Positions 46,111 to 58,596 of a DNA stretch of 64,000 nt are shown one piece after another. How positions within the stretch are numbered: the stretch's first letter is position 1; each line of letters starts with the position of its first letter. Below the pieces are notes generated by a model. The model worked only from the letters and a program-made list of their open reading frames with translations. It did no database searches and had not been told where the DNA came from. This DNA comes from Polytrichum commune (Eukaryota; Streptophyta; Polytrichopsida; Polytrichales; Polytrichaceae). Location: the NCBI GenBank assembly GCA_950295325.1, contig OX485806.1, positions 23,436,001 through 23,500,000 of the forward strand, read 5' to 3'. The translations under genes were made by a program, and so were the position numbers.

Positions 46111-46819
46111 CCAATTCGAAACCTTGAAAACGTCGTAAATCTACCAATCCTAGTATCTTCGTTTGTGTTCCAATGACCAGGTGGAAACTAGAAGAGGATG
46201 TTCCAATGACATACTGTTTGCACAATATTTCATTAAGAACAGTCTAATGCCTCTTTACTTGTGCAAAGTACCTTGGGTCAAAAGATTACAACAGTTTGAT
46301 TATTAATCTGTATAGAAACTTTTGTAAATTAGAAGTTATTGTATTTTGGTACTATTGAAATACTTTTTCCCATAGTGGTGGAACGTCGATATATTAGCAC
46401 GGGGCAACCTAATTGCACATATCAATTTAGTTGACCATTGTAGTCAAGGCTTGTATTTAACTTCTCAACGTCCAAGTCATGTATGCACAATTTCTATGAG
46501 TCGTCACCAAGTCTTGATTTATGTTAGTTTGATTTGAGTGAGCTTCAATTGATATGGAACACCGGTTTCGTTAAAAGTGCAATTCAATATGTAAAAGTGC
46601 ACATGAACAAATTATTGCAAACGCATAGATTTCAATGAAAATACTACCATATTATAATTGTATTGGCTATAAATAAAGAAATTTATAAATATGGGTACAT
46701 TTAGATCAATGTTCTTGGTCATTAATCAAATTATAATTTGATGATTTTTGTAAAAAGACTTCATCCTATAATAAGATAAGGAATTCATTTTATGGGAGTT
46801 ATGTATAATTATAAAATAA

Positions 46820-47291
46820 AAACCAATTACGGCTCCACAAGGTGTGGCATATGCCTCACCCCTATAAATCTTGAGAAAACCAATTGCGGCTTCACAAGGT
46901 GAGGTATATGCCCCACCCCCTTAAAACTTGGAAAAAAACTAATTATTGCTTTACAAGGTGAGGCATATGCCACACCCCCTTAAAACTTGAAAAAGAAAAC
47001 TAATTATTGCTTCACAAGGTGAGGCATATGCCCCACCCCCTTAAAACTTGAAAAAAAAAAAAAAACTAATTATTGCTTCACAAGGTGAGGCATATGCCCC
47101 ATCCCCTTAAAACTTGAAAAAAAAACTAGTTATTGCTTGACAAGGTGAGGCATATGCCCCACCCCCTTAAAACTTGAAAAAAAACTAATTACTGCTTGAC
47201 AAGGTGAGGCATATGCCCCACCCCCTTAAAACTTGAATAAAAACTAATTACGGCTCCACAAGGTGTGGCATATGCCTCACACCTTTAAATC
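46820..47291 (+). repeat. tandem array of ~60-bp units with palindromic core, array A
   Basis: Eight units of 58-65 bp, each a form of AACTAATTATTGCTTCACAA, then GTGAGGCATATGCCCCACCC, then TTAAAACTTGAAAAAAA. The centre GTGAGGCATATGCCTCAC is a perfect 18-bp palindrome in the first and last units and nearly so in the rest. Confidence 0.93.
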
Positions 47292-48300
47292 TTGTTTTTT
47301 ATAATATATATTATAATAAATCATATTTTGAAGTTATGTTTATAATATATATATATATTAGATTAAATATTTATAGAAATTCTATTTTATTTCCAAAAAC
47401 TAAATAATGAGTAGGTATGAGTAGAATAATGCCACCGGCCCATCTAAAAAAATTCAAGTGTAACTTCTTAAATCTGTGCATGATAGACCAATACAAAGTT
47501 TGTCCACACATATAAAATTAAAAAACAAACGTTTACCCTAAACCCTAAAACACCGCTTAGGGTTAGGTCAAGTTTTTTAGCCGCCGCTCTTCTCCAACAC
47601 GGATCTACTTCGGCATCTCTTATTCCTACAACTCTTACACCAACATTTTATTGTTTCTCTCCGATGGTACCTCTTCACTCCTTCTTCTAATTATTATTCC
47701 TCAAAAGTTCAAAAGTTTTTCTAGTACTACACCGTCTAACCTATTGCTACAAATTTTGATCCTTCATCTCTCTATCATCTTATTGCGTTCAATCCACTCT
47801 CCAATAACTCTAATGTCTTCATTTGCAGCTCAACTGATCTTCGACTCTACTTTCAACTTATATAGGCGCTTCAACACCAACTCTTATTCAATATTCAAAT
47901 ACCATCATATTTTATATATTTTACGCTTATTTTTAACTTTATTCAGAATGTACTTCAATTCAACACTCCATTCATGTAATTGTTTAACTCTTCAATTTTT
48001 TGGGATTCAGATCTAAATTTGATTTCGTTTTTCAAAAGAACACAATTTATTAATTATTACAAAAGATTACAGTATACTTAGTACATGTAATTCATAATAT
48101 GAAAATTTCGTAACAAATGCCTCATCCTCATTTTTCAAACTCTAGAATATATGATGTTTACCCTTATATAACCCTTCAAAATCGGTATTACTCATCCGTA
48201 TTGTTGAATTTTATTTTCTTCATTCTTAATAACAAAATATTGTATCACTTCTCTTCCTTTTAAGTTGAGGCAAATGTTTAGAATTTGTTTTTTTGGGGAT
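47292..48300. other. AT-rich stretch between palindromic arrays, no supported gene
   Basis: A 121-codon frame at 47651-48016 is rich in Leu, Ile, Phe and Ser and follows sequence composition; no domain or start context supports it. A plant telomere-like CCCTAAACCCTAAAA lies near 47536-47550. Confidence 0.45.
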
Positions 48301-48725
48301 GAGGCACATGCCTCACCCTCCTTGAAAAATGTGAATTCTCCTTAAGCTTGTGCTTAGAGATGAGGCACATGCCTCACCCTTATGAAACAATATTCTAAGT
48401 TTTTTGAATTTCTTTTTTTGGGGTGAGACACATCCCTCACCCTCCTTAAGAAATCTGAATTTCTTCTTAAGCTTGTACTTAGAGGTGACGCACATGCCTC
48501 ATTCTTATGGAAAAAAAATTAAATTTTGAATTTGTTTTTTTGTGGTGAGACACATGCCTCACCCTGCTTGAAAAATCTGAATTTCTCCTAAAGCTTGTGC
48601 TTAGAGGTAAGGCACATGCCATACCCTTATGAAACAAAATTCTATATTTTGAATTTGTTTTTTTAAGGTGAAGCACATGCCTCACCTCCTTAAGTTGGTG
48701 CTTAGAGGTGAGACACATGCTTCAT
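48301..48725 (+). repeat. tandem array of ~60-bp units with palindromic core, array B
   Basis: About eight units; the core GTGAGGCACATGCCTCACCC recurs every ~60 bp. Two unit types alternate (one followed by CTTATGAAAC, the other by CTCCTTGAAAAAT and CTTAAGCTTGTGCTTAGAG), giving a ~120-bp higher-order period. The core is a close relative of that in array A. Confidence 0.9.
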
Positions 48726-48845
48726 CCTTAGTGAGAAAATCGATTTTTTTTGTGGTTGCTTAAATCGTAATGTGTTTAGAGGATATTTTTATGTCTTTAA
48801 AATGGTTTATGTGTGTTTGAATGAAGTGAGGTTGGAGGTGATATC

Positions 48846-49241
48846 ATGCGGGACAAGGGGGATGGACCTTCTAGGGCCCTCCCGAATAAACATTTGAATC
48901 CTTCGAATGCTTTTAAGAATTATGGATGGTTTGTCATACGCGATGACAAGCATGTGCTCTTAAAGATTTCTACTTATCTGTGGATGGAGAACAAAATATG
49001 GTGTTCTAAAACATGGTCCAAAGAAGAAATTGTTCAAAAAATTGTTATTCATGCTTATATACAAGATCTTGTTAAATACAAATATGTTGAACGAAGTTTT
49101 GGACACAATCATGATGAAGAACTTGAAGTAAATGCTAGTATACTTGGAGCAACAAAGTTTAAAGAATATGCATTGGTACATCCAGATGTACGAAAAAATA
49201 TGTTTTCTCTAGGTTTAGGTTTAGAATCTTTGGATGGTTAA
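48846..49241 (+). CDS. hypothetical protein, 131 aa
   Basis: An open frame MRDKGDGPSRALPNKHLNPS to a stop at 49239-49241, just after palindromic array B. It is charged and mixed in composition, with a stretch FVIRDDKHVLLKISTYLWME and a C-terminal VHPDVRKNMFSLGLGLESL. It contains no low-complexity runs, unlike its surroundings, which favours real or recently real coding. I do not recognise a family. It may be a fragment of a transposon protein. Confidence 0.35.
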   Translation: MRDKGDGPSRALPNKHLNPSNAFKNYGWFVIRDDKHVLLKISTYLWMENKIWCSKTWSKEEIVQKIVIHAYIQDLVKYKYVERSFGHNHDEELEVNASILGATKFKEYALVHPDVRKNMFSLGLGLESLDG

Positions 49242-49849
49242 AATTATTTTAGTTCATATTTGTATTTTATTATATAGATATATAGTTTGGAAAGAAAAAT
49301 GTTTGTTATATTATATATTGATATTTCAATATAAGATGACACAAGTATGTCGTTATTTTTTTTGGAACCATCTACTTCAATATTATTACTTCTATGGTGA
49401 AGCAAGTGTTGTGTCATTTAGTTTCAATTTATTTTCATGTGTTTGGTCCAAGGGTGAGGTATATGTGTCGCACTTTTCATTAAGTTTATAAATAATTTAT
49501 TTTAAGCTATGCACAAATGGATGTGTTTTATTCCTTTGATTTATTTCATAATCTAAATTTTTTTACTAAAAAAGTGAAACACAATATAAATATGATGGTC
49601 ATATAGTGTATAAGCCTTGTCTTGGAATTATTTGAAACTAATAATATTTGAAAGTATTTGTATCAAAGTACGAATTTATTGCGCAATCATTCCAAAAGTT
49701 GAGAATAAAATATTAAAAAATAATCCCCCAAAAAAGTGCATATGCTTATATGCACTTTTAACGAAACCGGTGTTATGGGGTACATTTAATTATCTTACAT
49801 ATGTCAAGGAGAAAACATTTTGACGGTCGCTGAAAGAAGAGGGATTCAA

Positions 49850-50130
49850 AGAGATGTTTCGGCGGCAAGTTGGTGTCTACCTTAGTGGCCGTAGCAAGGA
49901 ATCCGCAGCAGCGGCAGCATCAAGAAAGAAGAGGGAAAACACAAGAGCGAGGTGTAGGCGAAGAAACAAACGGGGAAGATAGAAAAGGAGAGGAATACAA
50001 AGAAACTAGGATTGGTAGATTTGGAACAACGTGGACGAAGTCTCCAAGGTAGAAAAGAACGACGTGGCCTCACGAGAGGCCAGAAGCACATTTCACCTCC
50101 CATAGACTTCTTCTCGATAAAGGAAAGCCG
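49850..50130 (+). repeat. partial inverted copy of the 45880-46110 repeat
   Basis: The end CCTCCCATAGACTTCTTCTCG at about 50096-50116 and the GGCCTC..GAGGCC motif before it are the reverse complement of 46050-46110. The preceding purine-rich stretch is not shared. Confidence 0.4.
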
Positions 50131-53100
50131 TTTGTCACATTAATGATCACTATACTAAATTTTTGAGTTAGAAACTTTCATTTTAGTCAATTGTGTCAAG
50201 AAGGATGGACTGATATAATATTAACTCATTCTTCAAGTGCATTTTCCAAACCGAGTGAAAATTCTGCACTTTATGAATGAGTAAGTGTTATATCAAGTGA
50301 ATAATGACATAATTAGCCAAATGTGAAAGTATTTAATTCAATATATACTTTGGGCACTCCACATTAACATAAATATAATTATTGTCATTGGTGTGTGGAG
50401 AGGTTAGGAGTTTAAACTTAACATTAATAAAACATTGTTATGATGAGATTAGACTATGTGCACACATAACATAAAAACCATTCTAAGTTCAAATATTAAG
50501 CTAATTGAGAGGGTCGACATGATCACTTTAAAAAAAATTAATCTATACTTTAACCACTTGTAACTTTTGCATTTGAACTCCAATTCTAAAATTGAAATGA
50601 CAATCTTCTTGATTTGCATTTACTTACCTAATAAAACAATTCACCAATTGAGCACATAGCCTACAATACCATATCTTAACCTCTTTGGTAACTTCACTAA
50701 ATTTTGTTTTCTAATGGCACTTATCATTTAAAGTTGTACAATGCTCTATCTTCTTCATATCAATGTAAAGTTTACCAAGTAAAGATGTTAATGTTTTATA
50801 ATGTCCAAGCAATCAATTCAACCTTGGTTCACAGAAACTGAGATATATAGTAAATAGTTATAGCATTGCATTGCAAGGAGTTGTGTAATGTTATGATGTC
50901 AAAGACTATGAAGAAATAATGATGTGTGACACAATTTTGCTACACCTTATCTTGGTTGGACCCATCTACGTACCTTCCACTCCAGGTGATGCCCATAAAT
51001 GGACACTTTCTATATTTCAATATATGTACTACATAGAGGTTTGATAACAAAAGAAAAGTTACTTATAGGAGCAAAGTAGCCGAATTGAATGAAAAACATA
51101 AGTTGAGCTTGTTATTTATGGAGTCAAGGTGAATATGATCATTGGAAAAAAATCACGGCTAACTAATAGTGATTTACTTCATATTTGTACGTTCATATTA
51201 GGATTGTACCTAGATACGACATGAACCATTATTGGTCATGGTGCATGATAGGTGCACTCAACATATATAACACCACTAATGCCACATGGAGACCCACAAG
51301 CAAAGAGATATTTAAGGTATGATTTTATTGCACATGCACTTCCAACTCCACAAATTGTATTACAACCGTTGGTCCAATCAGGGGATGTCTTAGATCTGGC
51401 TAGCAATTGCAAATCCACATATTGTCATTATAACTTATTAGTATTGGCAGTCATATGTAATAGTTACATAAGGCCAAAGTGAAGATTTTTTTTTAAATAT
51501 TTTTTCTCTTGGAGTGATCACATCAGCTCTCTCATTGTGCTTACAATTGAACCAAGGATAGTATGTACATGTAGAGCACATAAGCCCCCCCCGGGGGGGG
51601 GGGGGGGGGGTAATCACTCCCTTGTAGAGATAGAACCATATGAGATAAAGGGCATCATGTTTTGAGAGGGCTATGATGTAATGCAGAGATTCATGAGATT
51701 TTTTGAATGTTCGACCTAATATATTCTCAAAATGAATTTCCAATGTAACTCTAAACTTCTCTAATAATTTGATATTTTCACTTCGAATAATGAATAAGAC
51801 ACTTTGTTTATTACAACACATTTCTAATGGAACGCCAGTTAAGCCCTAAGACATGTAGTCCAATCTCATCATAAAAGATGTCTTTTGATAGGGTGGGTCT
51901 TCACCGTAACTTTGTCATATACCACCCAAATAATACGTCTATGATTAAGAAGTGACCACATAAAGCCCAAGAGCCTTGAAAGCCTTAACCATTAATAACT
52001 TAAGGTGAGTTTTCATATAGGTTGCTTGCCCACTAGCTTATAGATAATAATGGGTCGGAGGTGTGCATGTAGTTAAGCACAAGCCGCCATCCAACTACAT
52101 TATGGCGGTCCGCTAGGATGTGGAGGGTTGTGCCCACAAAAAAATCTTTAACCTATAAGTGCCAGTCACAGAAGAATTAAGACCGGTTGAAGACTCAAGA
52201 GAACCAACAATGATCTAGAACTCCAACCTTGGTAACCGGGAGGAGAAAGTTAGTAGGTGGACCCGGATTTGAAAAAGATGGGAGTAGCTAGTTGGCACCA
52301 AGGCTGGCACCACGCGGTTTTTTACAGTTGGGTTTTTCATAGTTATTTTTTTATAAAAAAACTCCCAATCATCTGAGGTCCAACAAAATTGGTTTTATTC
52401 ACTATTATTGCAGACAAGTTGAGATTACAGGGCAGAACGCCCAATGTCCGCCAATGGTGGTGCCGAGTGCCGAGTGTCGGAATAAAACCATGGTTTATTC
52501 GCAGAAATCGGGTTTTTTTGCATTGAAACCAAAAACCCAATGCATCAACCCAAACAAGTTTGGTTTTGCCCACCCTTAATTGGCATGTACGAACCCTACC
52601 CCATCATATCCCCTCTACATTTGGACAGGTTTGACCTTATTCACACTAGAATCTGGTGGTCAAAGCGGCCTACATGGAATGTCATTATCCCCATGCCCCT
52701 CTATTGTAGTAGAACTTATTACTTGTTTAATTCGTTCTAGACTTGCCAACCAAAGACTTCCTGGCATCCTGCATCCAGGCCCGGAGGCAAATATTCCAAG
52801 GCCCCGGAAATCAACCCTCTAACTTAAAGCGCACATTTGGGTCCTACCACCACATGATTTTGCTTGTGTTATACATTTTTTCAATTTGTCAATGGATCAA
52901 GTCAGTGATGGGGGAGATTTTTGGGCCTAATCGGTTGAGATCCTAGTGTTTGCAAGTCCAACCCAGTGGTTACATGTTGACATTCTTTGGTCTTCCTTTA
53001 TTGAATTGGGGTATATTCTATAAATTCCTCTGAAATGATGGGTAATTTTCAGGCTGCAGTCTTGAACTTCAACCGGTTATTTCTCAAACTCAACCGGTTA

Positions 53101-53539
53101 TTTCATCTGTAACTATCCGCCGGTTCTCCCCGATCATAGGATCAAGTGAACTCAAACTTGAATGAATTGCAAGATAAGGTATGGGGGCCTACTACGAAAA
53201 CTTTTCTTTAAACGGTTATTAATGTATAACACTTCTAGATTTGCCTTTTAAAATGAAGAGATATGTTGTCTTTCAAAGGACCTGTGAGCCCAATTATGTG
53301 CCCACATCTCAAGTTAACCTTAAAATTTTCCAAACATTAGGATTGGCAATTAGTTGAGTTAGTTAAAAGCTAGGAAGTATTGAAGTTGCAAAAGTTTAAG
53401 TTGATTAAAGTTAAGTGTGAGACTGTGTGCATTTAAAGAGAAAAGACCAAAAACAAGTAATTAGTTCATTTAGGTTCTAGGTGACGCTCAAGCTCAAGTG
53501 GCTTGAGCCCAAGATTATTGTTGGTTTAGGTTTAGATTG
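50131..53539. other. long AT-rich stretch, no gene seen
   Basis: No supported coding region on either strand. Holds the C8G18 run at 51585-51610 and, near 52310-52560, GGGTTTTT-type stretches in both orientations that may be ends of an unknown element. Confidence 0.5.
51585..51610. repeat. eight C followed by eighteen G
   Basis: A direct junction of a C run and a G run: self-complementary and able to form a hairpin or G-quadruplex. It is the most extreme of the C/G runs in the window. Confidence 0.95.
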
Positions 53540-53993
53540 TTGTTGGTTTAAGGGGGGTGGGCCTAGGGGGAAGGCTTGTGTGGAATTCAAGGCCAGGATA
53601 GGCCGAGAGCTGGAGGCCGTTATCGTTGCTGGATCTTCGGACTGCGAGAGGGGTCCCTGAGTCGGGAAGGTGGAGGCTCTCAGAAGCCAAGCATGCAGTA
53701 CTAGGAGCCTCGAGAAGGCGGCGAAGCCCTGCCTCGGCCGGCACGAAGAGAATGCTTGGCAGGCTACTGATCATGGTGTAGGGGAGGGGATGTTGAGTTT
53801 GACTCACGAGTTGGTTACAGGGTCCAAATCAGACTGGAGCGGAGTTACTGCAGCCAAGCAATGGTGGACTCATACTCGGAGGTCAGTGGCATTTTTTTCT
53901 TAGCCTTCCACATTTGAGACAGGAGGACGAGATGGGCGAGCGGTGAACGACGGCGGCTTGGTTTCTGGGGAGATTCGCAACGAGACGGAGGAT
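53540..53993. other. GC-richer island, coding not established
   Basis: Base composition rises sharply relative to the flanks and continues after the insertion at 54002-54514 to about 55700. Short frames on both strands have no known motif. It could be old gene or transposon DNA. Confidence 0.35.
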
Positions 53994-54001
53994 GCTGCTG
54001 G

Positions 54002-54514
54002 CCCGGGTACGCAACTCCTGTATTATATGGTCCTGATTATAATCACTTATAATGTGTTTTAGTCCAATATTGAGTGACACAATTTGTTTTAATGTAGGAA
54101 GCCCTTGTAACAAGGAATCCAAAAATGTAATTATATATAGGAAATGAATATATTTTGAAGCATATAATTGCATTAAAAACCTAATTATATGATTTTTTAA
54201 TACATGTATGATGTACCATAGGTCAAACTACCCAACTTTTTGGACTTTTTAATAAAAATTTAACATTGTGAATGAATTATAATTTTAATGGGAGGCAACT
54301 ATTCATGGCTTATAATTTTAATGGGAGGCTTAATAAATATGCAACCCAACTTTTTTTTCATCTCATTTTATTTAATTTGGTCTTCACCCAACTTTTTGAT
54401 CATTTTAATTTGATATAATTTGATATAATTTGATATAATTTTTACAAAAGCCGTCCTCTAAGCCGTTTTAAGTACGATGCCCCCTGTGTATAATATGGGA
54501 GTTGCGTACCCGGG
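54002..54514. mobile_element. MITE with 8-bp target duplication (hAT-like)
   Basis: A 513-bp element with ends CCCGGGTACGCAACTCC and its complement. It is flanked by the direct repeat GCTGCTGG at 53994-54001 and 54515-54522. An 8-bp duplication suggests the hAT group. The interior is AT-rich and non-coding, in contrast to the GC-richer DNA it entered. Confidence 0.75.
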
Positions 54515-54522
54515 GCTGCTGG

Positions 54523-54913
54523 AAAATATGCAGCACTAAGGATTGTGGGCATGCAGTCTGCGCGCGAAGAAGGTGAGAGCTGGTTGACATCTCGAGAACA
54601 CGAGGCCGCTGGATTGCCGCTGCATCTCCCACGGCATTCGGCTGGAGTAGCAGCTCCAAACTCTTGAGCTGCAGCAATCTCGAAGGGGTTGGCACCCAAT
54701 GCTCTTCTGGCATGGAATGTGGCCTGTTCCGGCACTGTGGCAGAAGCGCCGGGAATGAATGAATACTCCCTCCCTCATTCCGAGAATTGCGATCTCAGGT
54801 CAAATTTAATCCACAGGGAGGGGAGGCATATACTGTAGGAGCTGGGCCGAAGCTGGGTTTAAGGGCAATGCAACGGCAGCAGATCGAAGCAAGGCAGTGG
54901 AGGCAAGGTGAAG
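54523..54913. other. GC-richer island continued, no confirmed gene
   Basis: The minus strand has a 97-codon frame at 54442-54735, which runs into the MITE end and contains HARRALGANPFEIAAAQEF. No family is recognised; the frame may be chance in GC-rich DNA. Confidence 0.3.
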
Positions 54914-55432
54914 ATGCTATTAAGGGCCACTTCACACACCGGACTGAGAGCCCGTGACCATTACACTCCAAGCACTCTCATTGGTGGAAAGGACGGAGCC
55001 GGTCCAAGTTCGCTGCTTCACACTACGCTTGAGGGACCAACGGAGTACGTGAATGCAAGATGGATGTAAAGTCTACATGGATTCCTACATGGCACCGAAT
55101 GGATCATGTTTCATGGTCACTTGGACTATTTTCAAAAACCACCTCTTGGAGGTAGGTCTAACACAGAACCGGGAGACCACGGCACTCCGAACGCTCACAA
55201 CCGTTGGTTTATTCTACTTTATCATGTGCGAGGACCCGCGTGAATAGAAATTCATTGAAATAGCGTTTGGTTGAGGGCCCGGTCACATATGACTTCACAC
55301 TACACTCGAGGGTCTGTGACCACACTACGTGATTGTGGAGGTGTGTTGGGACGGCCTTTGGACACTTTCTTTTGGGCTCTCACAATTTCATGGTCATGGC
55401 CCTTGGCTCGTGTGTGAAGTGGCCCTAACTTT
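54914..55432. mobile_element. foldback element (inverted ends)
   Basis: The left end AGGGCCACTTCACACAC (about 54922) has its complement at about 55412-55432, and inner blocks (GCCCGTGACCAT versus ATGGTCATGGCCC) also pair. No target duplication could be fixed, so edges are approximate. Confidence 0.45.
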
Positions 55433-56538
55433 GGGCTAACTCGAAGTTGCTGAGGCCTTCAAGGGACCGAGTGCGGGTGCCGAGAGGGTCATGGGACTTC
55501 CCCGTTCACTACAGAGCCAAGTGGCGCCAGGAGCTTCCGGTCTTGAGTGGCACCTAGGCAGTCCAGTGGCCTTCAAGGAGCAAGCAGGGTACAAATAACT
55601 AAGGAGTTGGCATTTACCTCAGGGCCAGCAAGGCCTAATGTGGGAGGAGTGTAAGTGGCCTTGGTCTTTGACTTCGGCACTGGGCATACTTAGGCAATGG
55701 CTGAGTATTGAGTAGAGATAGAAGTTGTGGTAGCCCAAGTGAGTAGCAATTAGATTAGAATTTATTGGTTTGGGTGAGATTTTGAGTGTGGGATTGTGTG
55801 AGGGTGTGACTCAAGTGTTTGTCCCAATGGTTGATTGAGGCTGCTGGACTTCATGTGAGCTATAGACTTTCACCCGGACTACAACGCATAAGGGTGGAGG
55901 TTTAGGGCTGACAAGACCCTAACCACTTTGCAATTGGTATTCATTCTAAGCGCACATACCTTGCATTGATGATGTTGAACTCCTAAAGGTTTGAGCGTGA
56001 CTCTTTGTCCTCCATAGTTTTGCTTAGAAAAATTAGAGCATGGCTTTCTTTCATAAGTGCAACTCAAAATCATAGGTAGAACATTAATGTGGGGAAATTC
56101 CAATGATGTTGTTAGGGTTATGAGCGCTACATGACAAGTTGTGAAGACCACTCTCATTAACACGGCACACCAATTTCTCTATCATGTGCTGAATTAGATG
56201 TTGAGTGAACAATCTGGATAAAGCAAGTGCAACAAATGGCATAGTTTTGGAGTTCTTCTCAAGATTTTGAACTTGACTCCAACAACCATCTAGTTTTAAT
56301 AGTTTGTATTATAGATATTTCAATGTTATTGTCCACCGTGACCATGAGAAATCCTAAATTATGTTGCACTTGGCACCATGTCATGTGTGCAAAATGGCCA
56401 TTAGTTCCAATTCTTTTGAGAAACTCGCTATGACCGTGTTTGAATTTGCTAATCATCTCACATGAATCTCAGGGGGTGCACCTTTCATTAAAAACAAGAA
56501 ACCACATGCATTCGCAACATACTCTAAATCCCCCCCCC

Positions 56539-56596
<58 letters not shown>

Positions 56597-57789
56597 CAAG
56601 TCTTTTCCTTGTAAAATCAAGCCATACACATACCATTTCAATGATTCAAATACAAATGACAATACGTTTACGTAACATGGTTTATATTCATACATAATAA
56701 TGAACATAAGTATACAAGTATACTTTTGAATAATAATGAACCCCTATCATATGTATAATGTGAAACTCTAGCATTTATTAATAAAGTCGTTGAAGCCTTT
56801 TTCATCCCTAGATGAAACTCATAAACATTTAGGTTTACAATGTATGTCATAGAAGCTAATGCATTTATTATTTCTAAATCTATCATCAAATCATTCGTAA
56901 GATTGTAAGTCCGCTTATAGTTTATTCCTTTTTGATACCAATAGAAAGCAATCTCCATGCTTGATCCTAGAACTTGCAACCCTTAGAACTTACAATAATT
57001 ATGATCCCTAAATGCTTGATCCCCAAATTATTGCAAACATTGGAGGTTTAATAATGATACAATCAAAATGATTGAGAGGAACCCACCTAGGAATCAACAC
57101 CTTCGCAACTTTGATGCCGCCCATGATCTAATGAAGGCATCAACCACCCGCATGAACCACAAAGAAGCACCAGTTGTTCCTCTTGCAATCCTAAGCAAGA
57201 AGTAGCCTCGTTCTCAGCTCAACCACCCCTTCCAAAACCCCAACACTACCTCTTCCATACATGCATGGATGAGATAAGGAAAATGAGAAAATTATTCATC
57301 CTAGTTTCATCCAATATTAAATAATTATCCCATACAGTCTAGTGACCCTACCATACAAGTACAATTGTTGTATATTTACTAGAGGTCCTCCATACACGTA
57401 CATAACTATGAATTATAATTTGTGTAGCATATGTATATGTAGCATGGAAAAGTTCAAATTAATACCCATTTTGTGTATTCATGTATACTCATACGTTTTA
57501 TGGAAGGTGCACCCCAAGGACATGTATCAAGTGTATCGTATCCTAGGAGAAGTTTGGTGCAAAGCTAAAGTGTATGTTTTAGGTCCAGTTACCTTAGTTG
57601 TGGTGGCAAGGTTTGTGGTTGTCTTCCAATCTGTCAAAATTGATGGTTTTGGTATAAATTGCAAGGTATGTAGGTGTTATTCAAGTCATTTCTCATGTTT
57701 TCCAACTTGTACCAATAAGATTTACACAACAAATTTATGTTGCATTAGCAATCTATAGTGAAGCATCAACAAAACCGAATTGAAAATCA
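55433..57789. other. intergenic, no gene seen
   Basis: No supported coding region. The compound microsatellite at 56530-56596 lies here. Confidence 0.5.
56530..56596. repeat. compound microsatellite C10 (CA)n (TA)n
   Basis: Ten C, then about 14 CA/AC units, then about 12 TA units. Confidence 0.95.
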
Positions 57790-58040
57790 GATCTTTCCTT
57801 ATTCACTTATGATTATCGAAAGTGCATGTTTATTGAGTCCTCATTTGAATACGTAGGTCCTCCAAATTTTGTTCATTGCTATTGAGTGCAAAATAGTTAA
57901 TAAATTTTGAAAACATAGTTCAATCTTTTTTAAACATGTGTCTTTATGATGTTTGTTCTTTGATCCTCACTGAAGTACACACCAATCAAAATATAGGGGT
58001 CCAATGAAGAAAGGTAACCAAAAAACACCCATACACCTTA
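57790..58040 (+). repeat. dispersed repeat, shorter copy
   Basis: Direct repeat of both ends of 44280-45215, with the middle absent. Shared blocks include TCGAAAGTGCAT, TTTTAAACATGTGTCTTTATG and GATCCTCACTGAA. Confidence 0.5.
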
Positions 58041-58341
58041 AAGAATGTTGGAATGAGTAGTTTCTAGTAGGGAGGAGTACAAAGACATGTGTATGTCGTA
58101 TGGGATTATGGGCCACCTATGTATTTTTAGAGATCATGTGAGATTGTTTTAAAATTGTAAACCCAAACGTGCAATAATTGTCCAAGAATTATTATATGTA
58201 CTTGGTTTTACTATATATTACATGCGCATTCCTAAAATGAACTCGTATAGTTGGAAGAATATGCCAAAATGCCCACTTGTAAGCTTGCGGAGTCAATGCA
58301 TCACAAATAGCATATCTATGAAGTCCGGCAAGAAGGGTATG

Positions 58342-58587
58342 GGCCGGGGATTCGTGGCACTCACTTAAAATCATCCGTGCGGATGAAAAAAACACAGGAA
58401 TCATCTAAATGGCTATTTTTGGGCAATTTGATTCCGGAAATAGAGTCAAAGGCCCCGAATTAGTCTAGTGACATCACATTTGAATGAATCGGCCCTCAAC
58501 CCCATAGGGGGGCTTTTTTTATTGGAGCCACTTCATCCACGATATCTTGGATGGATGATTTTAAGTGAGTGCCACGAATCCCCAGCC
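58342..58587. mobile_element. MITE with 9-bp target duplication
   Basis: A 246-bp element with ~34-bp terminal inverted repeats GGCCGGGGATTCGTGGCACT onward. It is flanked by the direct repeat AAGGGTATG at 58333-58341 and 58588-58596. A 9-bp duplication points to a Mutator-like family, different from 17905-18878. A partial relative lies at 28915. Confidence 0.82.
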
Positions 58588-58596
58588 AAGGGTATG

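Noticed and set aside
56440-56707. Frames over the (CA)n(TA)n microsatellite
   Set aside because: The peptides are HTHTH/YIYIY simple repeats from the microsatellite.
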